Assembly: GCA_964450715.1 (NCBI GenBank)
Contig: CAYVFC010000147.1
Span: forward strand, 1 to 19,243
DNA: 19,243 bases
Reading direction: 5' to 3'
Source: CAYVFC01 sp964450715
GTDB lineage: Bacteria > Myxococcota_A > Polyangia > Polyangiales > JAFGIB01
This document shows positions 7,688 through 15,411 of this stretch, one piece after another (position 1 is the first letter of the stretch; each line of letters starts with the position of its first letter). The notes below the pieces were generated by a model. It had not been told where the DNA came from. It did no database searches and was given only the letters and a program-made list of their open reading frames with translations. Made by a program: the position numbers and the translations under genes.

Positions 7688-8551
7688 ATGGTACCGAAAA
7701 GCGCAACCAGGACATCTATTTACGCAATCGCGGCGCTGGCGTTGCTCGGTTGTAACAGCTCGATGGCAGAGCAGCCCCGGCCGGCGGTGTCGCCGGAAAA
7801 GAACATGAAAGACGATGTCAAAGACGCATTGAACGAGATCGGCAAGGCGCGGGTCTACTTCAATCACAAGTCGGTCGGAGACAACATTCTCGCCGGTCTC
7901 GAGCGGGCCGCGACCGGCGATGCTTCCCTGGACGTACGCAAGGTCGAAGATGGCTCGGGCGAGCTTTCCGGCGCTTACTTCGTACATTCCACCTTGGGGG
8001 AGAACGGCAGGCCCGAGAGCAAGATGGAAGCCTTCGAGCGCTTCGTCGACGAAACGTTGCGCCCGCTGCCGCAGGTCGCCTTGATGAAGCTCTGCTACGT
8101 CGACATCACCAGCGGTACGGACGTCGAAGCGCTTTTCCACAGCTATCGCGCGATGGTCGACCGATTGCAGAGCAAACGTCCGGAGGTCGCTCTGGTCCAT
8201 GTCACGGTTCCGCTCACCGTCGCCGATCGGGGATGGAAGGCGACGATCAAGAAGCTCACCGGTTTCAAGGACGAGACGGCGGGCGCCAATATCAAGCGCG
8301 AACACTACAACCGGCTCATTCGGAACGCCTATGGCGGCGCCGGCCTTTTCGACCTGGCGGAGCTGGAGTCGGTCTGGCCGGACGGCCGTCGCGAGAGCTT
8401 CGAACGAGATGGCAAGGGTTATCCCAGTCTGGTTCCCCTCTATACGAACGACCGGGGCCATCTGAATAGCCGCGGGCAAGACCGGGCCGCACGCGGACTC
8501 ATCCGTGCGCTCCATGAGGCGATTCGCCGGCCCAAGGCCGAGAACGACTGA
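7688..8551 (+). CDS. SGNH-hydrolase-like lipoprotein
   Basis: The ATG at 7688 is preceded by GGAAGAG, a good ribosome-binding site. A lipoprotein signal ends in LALLGC (Cys22), so the protein is exported and lipid-anchored. The 287-residue product has SGNH features in variant form: VYFNHKSVGDNI at 56-67, where Ser62 occupies the block I nucleophile position; a buried strand VALMKLCYVDI in the middle; and near the C-terminus DRGHLNSRG with Asp255 and His258 in the DxxH arrangement. I do not see a classic GxND block, so this is a divergent member, probably an esterase or acetyl-transfer enzyme acting on surface glycan. It faces the CE4 lipoprotein gene across a shared gap and is followed 36 bases later by the methyltransferase gene, probably in one transcript. 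Confidence 0.72.
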   Translation: MVPKSATRTSIYAIAALALLGCNSSMAEQPRPAVSPEKNMKDDVKDALNEIGKARVYFNHKSVGDNILAGLERAATGDASLDVRKVEDGSGELSGAYFVHSTLGENGRPESKMEAFERFVDETLRPLPQVALMKLCYVDITSGTDVEALFHSYRAMVDRLQSKRPEVALVHVTVPLTVADRGWKATIKKLTGFKDETAGANIKREHYNRLIRNAYGGAGLFDLAELESVWPDGRRESFERDGKGYPSLVPLYTNDRGHLNSRGQDRAARGLIRALHEAIRRPKAEND

Positions 8552-8587
8552 ACGGGGATCGCTGCGCGGTTGCGGCCGAGGATATCC

Positions 8588-9505
8588 ATGGGCGGATTCC
8601 CCACAGCGACCGCGGCAGAGGCCGCACGCGATTCGCTTCCCGGTCGAGGGGGAAAGGCGGCGCAGTCGCGAGGAAGTGGCAAGATAGCCAGATTCAGGTA
8701 CTACCTGAAGACGGTTTATCAATATGTCGTCAACTCGGAATCGCCCGGCGACTTCTACCGGCTGATGAAGGTGCGCCTCGCGCCCAGCAAGCTGGGTTTC
8801 CTGTTTTCCTCCGAACGCGAGGTGGCAAAGGTGGGCTTGAGGTTTTTTGCAGGAGATGTCTATTTGCGAAGAATGACTTCGGATATCGGAGTGCTCAACG
8901 AATTGATGGTTTCCGGAGGCTACTCCGAGCTATTCGACAACGTTCAGATCGATCCGGTGTGGATAGTCGACCTGGGAGCGAATATCGGACTGGCGGCCCG
9001 TCTCTTCCTGAAGAGGTATGCGAATTCCAGGGTGATCGCCGTCGAACCCGAAAGCGGTAACGCTCGGATGCTCGGTTGCAACCTCGAGGGATACGAGGCC
9101 CGAGCGACGATCATCCAGGCCTGCGTCGGCGAAAAGGGGGGGCGGGTCCGGATGGAAACGAATAGCGGGGAATGGGGTTACCGAATGGTGAGCGCGGACG
9201 GATGCGAAGAGGGGGACGTGGAGGTTGTACGGTTCGACGACATCATCGAGCGATGTGGACCGCGCGAAGATGTCGATCTGCTGAAATGCGATATCGAGGG
9301 CGCGGAGGCCGAGCTCTTCCGCAATTGCGAAGGCTGGATCAACAGAATCAAGACCATCTGTATCGAATGCCACGATCCCTATCGCGTGGAAAACCTGATG
9401 GCGGATCTGAAGAGGAATCGGTCGGCATTCGATCTGGTCTATTTCAGCAGAAAAGACCCTTTCGAGATGGAAGTGGCCGTTCTGCGAAATCAGCTGCACG
9501 CGTGA
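8588..9505 (+). CDS. FkbM-family SAM-dependent methyltransferase
   Basis: I take the ATG at 8588, preceded by GAGGAT at 7-base spacing; a TTG 18 bases earlier is possible. The 305-residue protein has about 90 N-terminal residues of unassigned character, then a Rossmann methyltransferase domain. The SAM-binding motif I is VDLGANIG (127-134), VEPE at 152-155 ends the second strand, and LLKCDIEGAEAELF (231-244) is the FkbM signature around motif IV. The family methylates oxygen atoms on polyketides and sugars and is frequent in capsule and LPS clusters, so sugar O-methylation of the repeat unit is likely here. It is cytosolic, with no signal. It ends 16 bases from the convergent flippase gene with no terminator visible between them. 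Confidence 0.85.
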   Translation: MGGFPTATAAEAARDSLPGRGGKAAQSRGSGKIARFRYYLKTVYQYVVNSESPGDFYRLMKVRLAPSKLGFLFSSEREVAKVGLRFFAGDVYLRRMTSDIGVLNELMVSGGYSELFDNVQIDPVWIVDLGANIGLAARLFLKRYANSRVIAVEPESGNARMLGCNLEGYEARATIIQACVGEKGGRVRMETNSGEWGYRMVSADGCEEGDVEVVRFDDIIERCGPREDVDLLKCDIEGAEAELFRNCEGWINRIKTICIECHDPYRVENLMADLKRNRSAFDLVYFSRKDPFEMEVAVLRNQLHA

Positions 9506-9521
9506 TAACTTTCGCCGCTGG

Positions 9522-11000
9522 TCAACCCGAAACGCCCGGATAGCTGCTCATCCTGTCGATGGCCGCGGGCACCAGCTGCCGGTTGCGGAAGTCGAACACT
9601 CCGTAGCCCAGCACCACCAGCGCTGCTACCGCCACGATGATCAGGCACTGGCTGCCGACGGTCAGCCAGGCATTGAGCGGATATCGAGCCATCAGCAGAG
9701 AATGCAGGCTCAACGCCACCAGCAGCGTTCCGGCGAGGATGAATACCGAGCGAAGCCCGATGAGAAAACCGAGGAGATCGAAGCGCAGAGATCGGAGCAG
9801 ATAGAGCTTGATGCTGCACATGTAGATGAAGGTCACGCAGGTATACGCCCAGGCCATCCCGGTAAGCCCATAGAACTCGATGGCGGCGATCCCGGCTACC
9901 AAAAGAACGGCGACGTTGACGGACTTGAAAGCATTGACGACTTTCACGCGCCCGGTGGCGAACAGCATCGGCTCATCGGCCATCGATATACTGAATAGAA
10001 GCAGATACACGACGAAGATGCGGATGACCGGCGCGGTGGGAATCCATTTTTCGCCCAGAAGCGGTATCAGGTAATCGATGCCGAAGGCGATGAAGAGCAG
10101 GTACGGTACCACGAGGAATCCGCCCAGGACGGCGACCTGAACCAGACCCTTTTTCAGCTTTTCGGGTTCCGTCTGCAGCTTGGAAAAGGCCGGGAAGAGC
10201 ATGTTGCCGAAGATGTGCCAGACCTTTTCCAGGAAGTACCTGGCCAGCCGGAAGGCCAGGGTATAGATGCCGAGGGCGGCGGGTCCGAGTAGCTTCCCGA
10301 CCAGAAGGTAGTCGAAGTTCTCGATCGAGAACTTGATGAGGTTGTTGGCGGTGAAATGCATCCCTGTGACGAAGTGGAGTCGGAAGCGCTCGAAGGAGAA
10401 GAGAAACCGGGGCCGCCAGGAAATTATCAGGTTCAGAGCGATCGCGCGCGCCAGGTCCTTGATCACGTTTTGCGCGACCAGGCTCCAGACGCCGTAGCCG
10501 AGCAAGGCCATGACCAGGGCGGCGGCGCCGCTGACCAGAACGGCGATCAGCTCGGCGATGGCGATCTTCGAGTAGTTGAGCTCCTTCGTTTCCAGGATGA
10601 AGTGGATGTATCCCCAGGGCTTGAAGATGAAGCCCAGGAATACTACCCGGGTTATCGGCGTCAGGCGGTCGTCACCGTAGAATAGGGAGACCGCAGGAGC
10701 CGCCAGGTAGACCAGTCCGTAAAGAACGAAGGCGAAGGCGATGCTGGTCCAATAGACGGTGTTGCAGTCCAGCTCGTCGACGTCTTTCTTCTGTACCATG
10801 CTGGCGATGAATCCGAACTCCGAGAAGTACCCGATAAAGCCGGTGATCACCGCCACCATGCCCAGTAGACCGAAGTCGGTCGGATCGAGCAGGCTCGCCA
10901 GCACGATCATCAGTACGAAGTTGATCCCCTGAGCCCCGAACTGCGCGATGGAGTTCCAGATACTGCCCTTGAGCAGTTTTTGTTTGATGGAGGAGGTCAT
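9522..11000 (-). CDS. Wzx-type oligosaccharide flippase (MOP superfamily)
   Basis: Polytopic inner-membrane flippase that moves undecaprenyl-linked repeat units to the periplasm. The chosen ATG at 11000 begins MTSSIKQKLLKGSIWNSIAQ, the usual amphipathic start of the PST/Wzx family; the 61-residue open extension upstream is Pro/Arg-rich and not part of the fold. The 492 residues form about 12-14 hydrophobic segments. The family-typical LLDPTDFGLLGMVAVITGF, PAALGIYTLAFRLARY and a FPAFSKLQ motif after segment eight are present, closest in style to WzxC/colanic-acid-type exporters. It is the last gene of the minus-strand operon, 85 bases after the beta-helix gene. Substrate specificity cannot be read. 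Confidence 0.92.
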   Translation of the reverse strand: MTSSIKQKLLKGSIWNSIAQFGAQGINFVLMIVLASLLDPTDFGLLGMVAVITGFIGYFSEFGFIASMVQKKDVDELDCNTVYWTSIAFAFVLYGLVYLAAPAVSLFYGDDRLTPITRVVFLGFIFKPWGYIHFILETKELNYSKIAIAELIAVLVSGAAALVMALLGYGVWSLVAQNVIKDLARAIALNLIISWRPRFLFSFERFRLHFVTGMHFTANNLIKFSIENFDYLLVGKLLGPAALGIYTLAFRLARYFLEKVWHIFGNMLFPAFSKLQTEPEKLKKGLVQVAVLGGFLVVPYLLFIAFGIDYLIPLLGEKWIPTAPVIRIFVVYLLLFSISMADEPMLFATGRVKVVNAFKSVNVAVLLVAGIAAIEFYGLTGMAWAYTCVTFIYMCSIKLYLLRSLRFDLLGFLIGLRSVFILAGTLLVALSLHSLLMARYPLNAWLTVGSQCLIIVAVAALVVLGYGVFDFRNRQLVPAAIDRMSSYPGVSG

Positions 11001-11085
11001 CTCGGGTGCTTCGGGAACGCGGCGTCCGTTCGCCCTGCTCGAGGAAGGCGGCGTCCGTTTCGGGAAAGGGATGCCGGCTCGGCGG

Positions 11086-12963
11086 TCACCTGCAGGCGAA
11101 CGCGCCGAGCGCTGGTGTCGCCGGATGGTAGAGATTGCCCTCAACGTCGGCGGGAACGCCTGGCAAGGGCACCCCCGCTCCACAGAGAGGCGAGTCCGGG
11201 GCGGGTCGGTAGTTGTCGTTACCGACGTCGGCGTAACCGGGGTCTCCCTCGCTGGCGTTGCTACCCATCGGCCCGTTCTGCTGGCTCCAGATCAGGGTGG
11301 CGAAGCGATTGTGGTCGATGGTGAAACCGGGAAGCGTGGTTTCCGAGCCGTGGTGCAGGCTATGAAACGAACCGTTTTGAATGAAGAAATTGTTCAGATT
11401 GTCGACCTCGCGGAGCAGAAAGCCGGAGTCGACGGTGGTCACGTGCCACAGCAATACGTGGTTCCAGTTGCCGGTCAGCTGGGAGGTCGAGGCCGAATCG
11501 GCGGGGTCTTTTTCCATCAGAAGATTGACGAAGGCGACATCGCTCAGGCTGCCCGGACCGCCGAAGATCCCCTGGGCGTCCATGTTGGTGACGACGGTGT
11601 TGTAAATGACGACGTTTTCCAGCACGCCGTCGGGGTCATAGAACTGGAAGAAATCGGGATGCGCCTCCGATTCGCCGGGATCGATGTCGCGAACCGTCAG
11701 GTTGACCGAAAAGATATCGGATCGGGCTCGAAAGACGTCCGAGGCGATATCGCTGATCAGGACATCGCGGCCGAACGTGAATCCGGCGTTCGTCAAATTG
11801 TGCAGATGGGCGTCCGTCAGATAGACCCGATGACCGTCGCCGCCCGACCACGGGTTCGTCTCGGCAAATGCGCCCTCCTTCTCGTATAGCTCGGCTCCGT
11901 CCAGCCAGCCGTGGTGTCCGCTCTCCAAATAAAGCACCGTGGAGTAGTTGGCATCGGACTGGGAGAAGATCCCCACGTTTTTCCAGCGGACCATGTTCTG
12001 GGCGAATCGTCCGGTGGCGGTGCTGCTGAAGTCGGAGTCGGCCAGGATCTGCACCTGCTGCCTGGTCACCCCCGGAGCGGGCTGCACGGTCGTCCAGCGA
12101 TCGAAGGCAGCTTCCGGGTATAGCGAGGTCAGCTCGTAGCAGAGGCCGGCCTTGAGATATACGGTTCCGCCGCTGCCCACCTCGACCAGGGCCTTCTCGA
12201 TGGTGGCGTAGGGAGACGATTCGCTGCCGTCGCTCGAGTTGTCGTTTCCGGCAGCGCAGTCGACCCAGGCGATTGTGTCGTTGGTCAGCGTTCCGCCGGA
12301 ATTGGCGAATAGCGTCAGATCCTCGAGAGCTCGCGACTCGTGCCCCGGACAATCGGGCTCGATAACGGCGGAGACGGTGATCGGGCCGTCGGGGTAATCG
12401 CTGGCTTCGAGAGCGGTCCAGTACTCGTATACCGAGGTACGCCCGTTCCAGGTGGGATTCTCGACCCTATCCACCTCGTTTCCCCCGACCGAAAAAACCA
12501 CATCGACTCCCTGCTCGTGGAAGGCCACCACGCCGAGCTGGAATCGTTCGTCGAAGGTCTGATAGGGTACGACGTCCCAGTTACCGATGACCTGCGTCGA
12601 AGGCAGGTCAGCGCATTCCGGCTCGTAGGGGACGGGATCGGGATGCCCCGCGTCGCCGCCGCTGCCGCTGTCGTCGACGGTCGAGCCGTCCGCACCGTCT
12701 CCGCTCGCCCCGTCGCCGCCGGTTTCGCCACCTGTGCCGGAAGAACCGCTATCGGTCGAGCCATTGCCGGCCGAGGGAGACTCGGCATCGCCCGATGCTC
12801 CACCGGTACCACCGGCATCGATATTCGCACCCGAGTCACCCGCGGCCCCGCCCGAACCGGCGCCGGAGCCGCTCGCACCGCCGCAACAGAACAACGACAT
12901 GGCTACGGCGCAGATTAGCACCATACTTCCCACGCATATCCGGCATTCGTTTTTCATGCCCAT
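11086..12963 (-). CDS. Secreted right-handed beta-helix lipoprotein with G/S/D linker
   Basis: Start ATG at 12963 (or 12957) with GGAG seven bases upstream, four bases after the previous stop. The signal ends in AMSLFCCGG; Cys26 or Cys27 is the likely lipid site, although the lipobox is not canonical. Residues about 28-112 are a Gly/Ser/Asp/Ala-rich linker. Residues 120-225 look like a beta-sandwich. From about 233, AWVDCAAGNDNSSDGSESSP followed by YATIEKAL is the N-terminal signature of DUF1565-type parallel beta-helix proteins, and the remaining 370 residues have the repetitive Asn/Asp/Gly-turn pattern of pectate-lyase-like helices. Such proteins are polysaccharide lyases, hydrolases, epimerases or binding proteins. 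The catalytic set cannot be identified by eye. Its place in a biosynthetic operon suggests it acts on the cluster's own polymer. Length 625 residues. Confidence 0.82.
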   Translation of the reverse strand: MGMKNECRICVGSMVLICAVAMSLFCCGGASGSGAGSGGAAGDSGANIDAGGTGGASGDAESPSAGNGSTDSGSSGTGGETGGDGASGDGADGSTVDDSGSGGDAGHPDPVPYEPECADLPSTQVIGNWDVVPYQTFDERFQLGVVAFHEQGVDVVFSVGGNEVDRVENPTWNGRTSVYEYWTALEASDYPDGPITVSAVIEPDCPGHESRALEDLTLFANSGGTLTNDTIAWVDCAAGNDNSSDGSESSPYATIEKALVEVGSGGTVYLKAGLCYELTSLYPEAAFDRWTTVQPAPGVTRQQVQILADSDFSSTATGRFAQNMVRWKNVGIFSQSDANYSTVLYLESGHHGWLDGAELYEKEGAFAETNPWSGGDGHRVYLTDAHLHNLTNAGFTFGRDVLISDIASDVFRARSDIFSVNLTVRDIDPGESEAHPDFFQFYDPDGVLENVVIYNTVVTNMDAQGIFGGPGSLSDVAFVNLLMEKDPADSASTSQLTGNWNHVLLWHVTTVDSGFLLREVDNLNNFFIQNGSFHSLHHGSETTLPGFTIDHNRFATLIWSQQNGPMGSNASEGDPGYADVGNDNYRPAPDSPLCGAGVPLPGVPADVEGNLYHPATPALGAFACR

Positions 12964-12967
12964 GATC

Positions 12968-13444
12968 CTACTCCGCTGATAGAAACCTCTTGACCCGTTC
13001 CACGACTCCCGGCTTGTTCGGAACCCTCGGTCTGGGTACGAACGCTTTGAGCACTCGCAACTTTTCCGGAATTTCTCTCTCGTCGTACGCAACGACTATA
13101 TGCCCGAGCTTTTCGAACTTGCAGGCCGTTTCATGCTGATGGTCATTGACGTGTTCCCCGTACCTCTTCAAACGCGGTACGACCAGTAACGGCTTCCCCT
13201 CCTTCAGGGCCAGACTGATGTTGCCCATTCCCGCGTGGCTGATCATTCCTTCACAGCGATGGTACGTTTTGTCGAACTCTTTCTTTTCGAGGTAGACGAC
13301 ATGATCCATTCGCTCCGGCAAATAGCTACCCGGTCCAATTTGAGCGAATACGGTATCCGTTATCGCCCCGTCCTTTATCGCTTCGTCTACCGCACGGACC
13401 AGGCGATCGAAACCAAAAAGCGTTCCTACCGTCAAGAAGATCAC
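12968..13444 (-). CDS. Alg13/PssE-like glycosyltransferase subunit (GT28 C-terminal domain)
   Basis: A 158-residue protein consisting of little more than a GT28 C-terminal (nucleotide-sugar-binding) domain. It opens MIFLTVGTLFGFDRLV and carries GMISHAGMGNISLALKEGKP, then LLVVPR and HVNDHQHETA, the conserved Alg13/PssE/EpsF donor-site motifs. Proteins of this length normally work as the catalytic half of a two-subunit enzyme with a membrane-bound acceptor subunit (Alg14 or PssD). No such partner is found in the window; the neighbours are a full-length GT4 enzyme 16 bases upstream and the beta-helix gene 4 bases downstream. The C-terminus extends about 20 basic residues past the domain. The family is certain; activity without a partner is questionable. 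Confidence 0.87.
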   Translation of the reverse strand: MIFLTVGTLFGFDRLVRAVDEAIKDGAITDTVFAQIGPGSYLPERMDHVVYLEKKEFDKTYHRCEGMISHAGMGNISLALKEGKPLLVVPRLKRYGEHVNDHQHETACKFEKLGHIVVAYDEREIPEKLRVLKAFVPRPRVPNKPGVVERVKRFLSAE

Positions 13445-13460
13445 ATTCCGACCCTGCCTT

Positions 13461-14633
13461 CTAGCCGCTACGGCCTTCCCGGATTGCGCTTAGATAGACC
13501 TCGACCAGCTTTGCCGCCTCGTCCTCCCAGGTAAGGTCGGCCGCACTGGACAGGCTGTTCTGCTTGAGGTTTTCCAGCAAACCGCTGTCCGAGTCCAGAA
13601 GATCGAGATGACGCGTGAGCTCTTCGGTGTCGCGAGCCTGGTGGATCAGGCTGTCGCGCATGTGGGTGGCGTGGGCGCCCGTGGCATCTGAAATGAGCAG
13701 GGTATTGCCACACGCTTTCGCCTCGTAGGTGACCAGGGCGCTTCCCTCCTCGATGGAAGGGAGGATGAGAGCGTCGCTTTTATGCAAGAAGGAGGTGACG
13801 TCTCGAACGTAACCGGCGATTTCGATGCTCGGGTGGCGAAGCCTGTCCGCGAGAAGCTCCCGGTATCCCTCGACGAAATCCCCGCAGATAAAGAACTTCC
13901 CCCGCTGGCTGGCGCGGGAAGCCAGCCAGGCATCGAGCGCGTAGTGCAATCCCTTTCTCGGCTCGCACCTACCGATGAAGATGATGGTGAGAGCCTCCCC
14001 GTTGCCCCTTTCGGCGGGAAAGTACTTTTCCGGATCGTATCCGTAGTGGTGGCGCGCCAATTTCCCCTCGTCATATCCGAAAAAGCGGAAGGTCTTCTCG
14101 ACGAATTCCGATGGACAGAGGATCCGGTCGGCGAGCGCGTACTCCCGATTCTCGATCTCGAGGTGCTTCCAGTCGTAGGTATGGGTGTGTTTCTCGGGTT
14201 GCGGAAGCCCCAGTCGCGCGTACTCCTGGCGGACGACCTCGAAGGCGAATCCGGTATGCGCATTCGGTCGCTCGAGAACGGTCGGGATGCCCAGTGTTTT
14301 CGCTGCTCGCAGCGTGTGCTCCGAGCCCAACGGCCAGCAATGAACCGCATCGACCGGGAACGAGCGAGAGAGCAGCAGTCGGGAGGTGATCAGATCGTGA
14401 ATCCGCGACGACCATACCGGGACCAGGGGACCCATCGGCAGCCGGATACCGAGCGGCCGAAAGGTCTCTTTCAGAGATGCGATCCCGGCGATGGTCTTGT
14501 CCAGCGACGCCGCGCTCAGGTGTACTTTTACCTTTTGTCCGACCAGTTGGCGGACCTGGTTCCAGGAGGTCATTCCCACGCCCGGGACCCCCATGCGCAA
14601 CGGATAGCTGTATAACAGGTTGATCGGTGTCAT
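13461..14633 (-). CDS. Glycosyltransferase family 4
   Basis: A 390-residue GT-B enzyme expected to add one sugar to the lipid-linked repeat unit on the cytoplasmic side. The N-terminal half has the Gly-rich acceptor loop GVPGVGMTSW near 15-24. The C-terminal donor domain opens with TIIFIGRCEPRKGLHYAL near 212-230, the standard GT4 strand with Arg/Lys for the nucleotide phosphates. LPSIEEGSALVTYEAKACG near 291-310 carries the EX7E-type glutamates. Length and motif order are normal for the family. ATG at 14633 is the first in frame; no strong ribosome-binding site is visible, consistent with coupling to the acetyltransferase gene ending 43 bases upstream. Donor and acceptor are not predictable. 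Confidence 0.92.
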   Translation of the reverse strand: MTPINLLYSYPLRMGVPGVGMTSWNQVRQLVGQKVKVHLSAASLDKTIAGIASLKETFRPLGIRLPMGPLVPVWSSRIHDLITSRLLLSRSFPVDAVHCWPLGSEHTLRAAKTLGIPTVLERPNAHTGFAFEVVRQEYARLGLPQPEKHTHTYDWKHLEIENREYALADRILCPSEFVEKTFRFFGYDEGKLARHHYGYDPEKYFPAERGNGEALTIIFIGRCEPRKGLHYALDAWLASRASQRGKFFICGDFVEGYRELLADRLRHPSIEIAGYVRDVTSFLHKSDALILPSIEEGSALVTYEAKACGNTLLISDATGAHATHMRDSLIHQARDTEELTRHLDLLDSDSGLLENLKQNSLSSAADLTWEDEAAKLVEVYLSAIREGRSG

Positions 14634-14676
14634 CGTAGCTACGGGGAAGTAGGGGCGTGACCGCTCCGAAGAGAGC

Positions 14677-15360
14677 TCACTTGACTTCTTCCGCTTCGAG
14701 CGGGACCTGGAAGGCGGCGACGTCTTCGGCGAGATCAGCGATGGAACGCTCCCACCACTTTTCCTTCAGCAGCTCCTCGATTCTTTCCTTGGAAAACCGG
14801 TACATCACTACCCGGGCGGGGTTGCCGATGGCGACGGCGTACGGCGGTATGTCCCGGTTGACGACGGCTCCGGCTCCGATGACCGCGCCGTCACCGATGG
14901 ATTTGCACCCCGGCAGAATGACGGCGTTGTGGCCGACCCAGACGTCGTTGCCGATCTCCAGGTGAGTCATGGGGATGATCTCCCGGTCCACGAAACCGAG
15001 AGCCGGGTTGAAGAACAATCCGCTGGTCGATTTGGTGTTGGTGGGATGATTGGCCTCGTGGGTCGTTACCGTATGGGCGAACGAACAGTAGCGCCCGATC
15101 TTGGTGTATCGCGATATCTGGCCGGGAACGAAACAGCCCCCGTGCGAATAGAGCCCGATCTCCACGCCGTGGTAGGTCCTAAAGATATCGCGAAGCGTCT
15201 GGGAGAAGAACTCGTGGTGCCTGCCCATCAGGTAGTGCATCGATTTCTTCACCAGCGCGCGTACGGACCTTCGTTTGACTCCGTATAGCCGTATCAGGAC
15301 TCTGGCCGGCAGTCCTCGGTCGAACTTCTCGTTGAATCGGATCTTCTCGTTGGTAGTCAT
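14677..15360 (-). CDS. Hexapeptide-repeat O-acetyltransferase (CatB/XAT type)
   Basis: A 227-residue left-handed beta-helix acetyltransferase using acetyl-CoA. The helix runs from about 63 to 185, with hexapeptide turns such as HLEIGNDVWVGHNAVILPG and IGDGAVIGAGAVVNRDIPPY, and closes with the family-typical AIGNPARVVMYRF. THEANHPTN at 100-108 includes His105, in the position of the catalytic His of xenobiotic acetyltransferases. The N-terminal 60 residues are helical and basic, longer than in CatB itself and more like capsule and LPS sugar acetyltransferases. In this operon it most likely O- or N-acetylates a sugar of the repeat unit in the cytoplasm, upstream of the flippase. Confidence 0.9.
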   Translation of the reverse strand: MTTNEKIRFNEKFDRGLPARVLIRLYGVKRRSVRALVKKSMHYLMGRHHEFFSQTLRDIFRTYHGVEIGLYSHGGCFVPGQISRYTKIGRYCSFAHTVTTHEANHPTNTKSTSGLFFNPALGFVDREIIPMTHLEIGNDVWVGHNAVILPGCKSIGDGAVIGAGAVVNRDIPPYAVAIGNPARVVMYRFSKERIEELLKEKWWERSIADLAEDVAAFQVPLEAEEVK

Positions 15361-15411
15361 GGCAGTGCTTCCGTCTGTTTTTTAATCTCCCGGGGACCGC
15401 ACGCCCGCATT

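Noticed and set aside
7361..8722. An N-terminal extension of the minus-strand deacetylase frame covering most of the opposite-strand SGNH lipoprotein gene
   Set aside because: It is an antisense shadow in G+C-rich DNA. The plus-strand gene has a signal peptide, lipobox and ribosome-binding site, and the deacetylase signal peptide only starts near 7360.
10948..11889. A 313-residue plus-strand frame with Gly/Val/Asp-rich sequence
   Set aside because: It is antisense to the 3' end of the beta-helix gene and the flippase start, whose motifs are clear; the composition is that of a shadow frame.
12660..12880. Possible DNA tandem repeat in the linker-coding regions (also 17860-18130 and 7020-7320)
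   Set aside because: The low complexity is at protein level (Gly/Ser/Asp codons) without an exact repeating DNA unit, so it is explained by the linkers.
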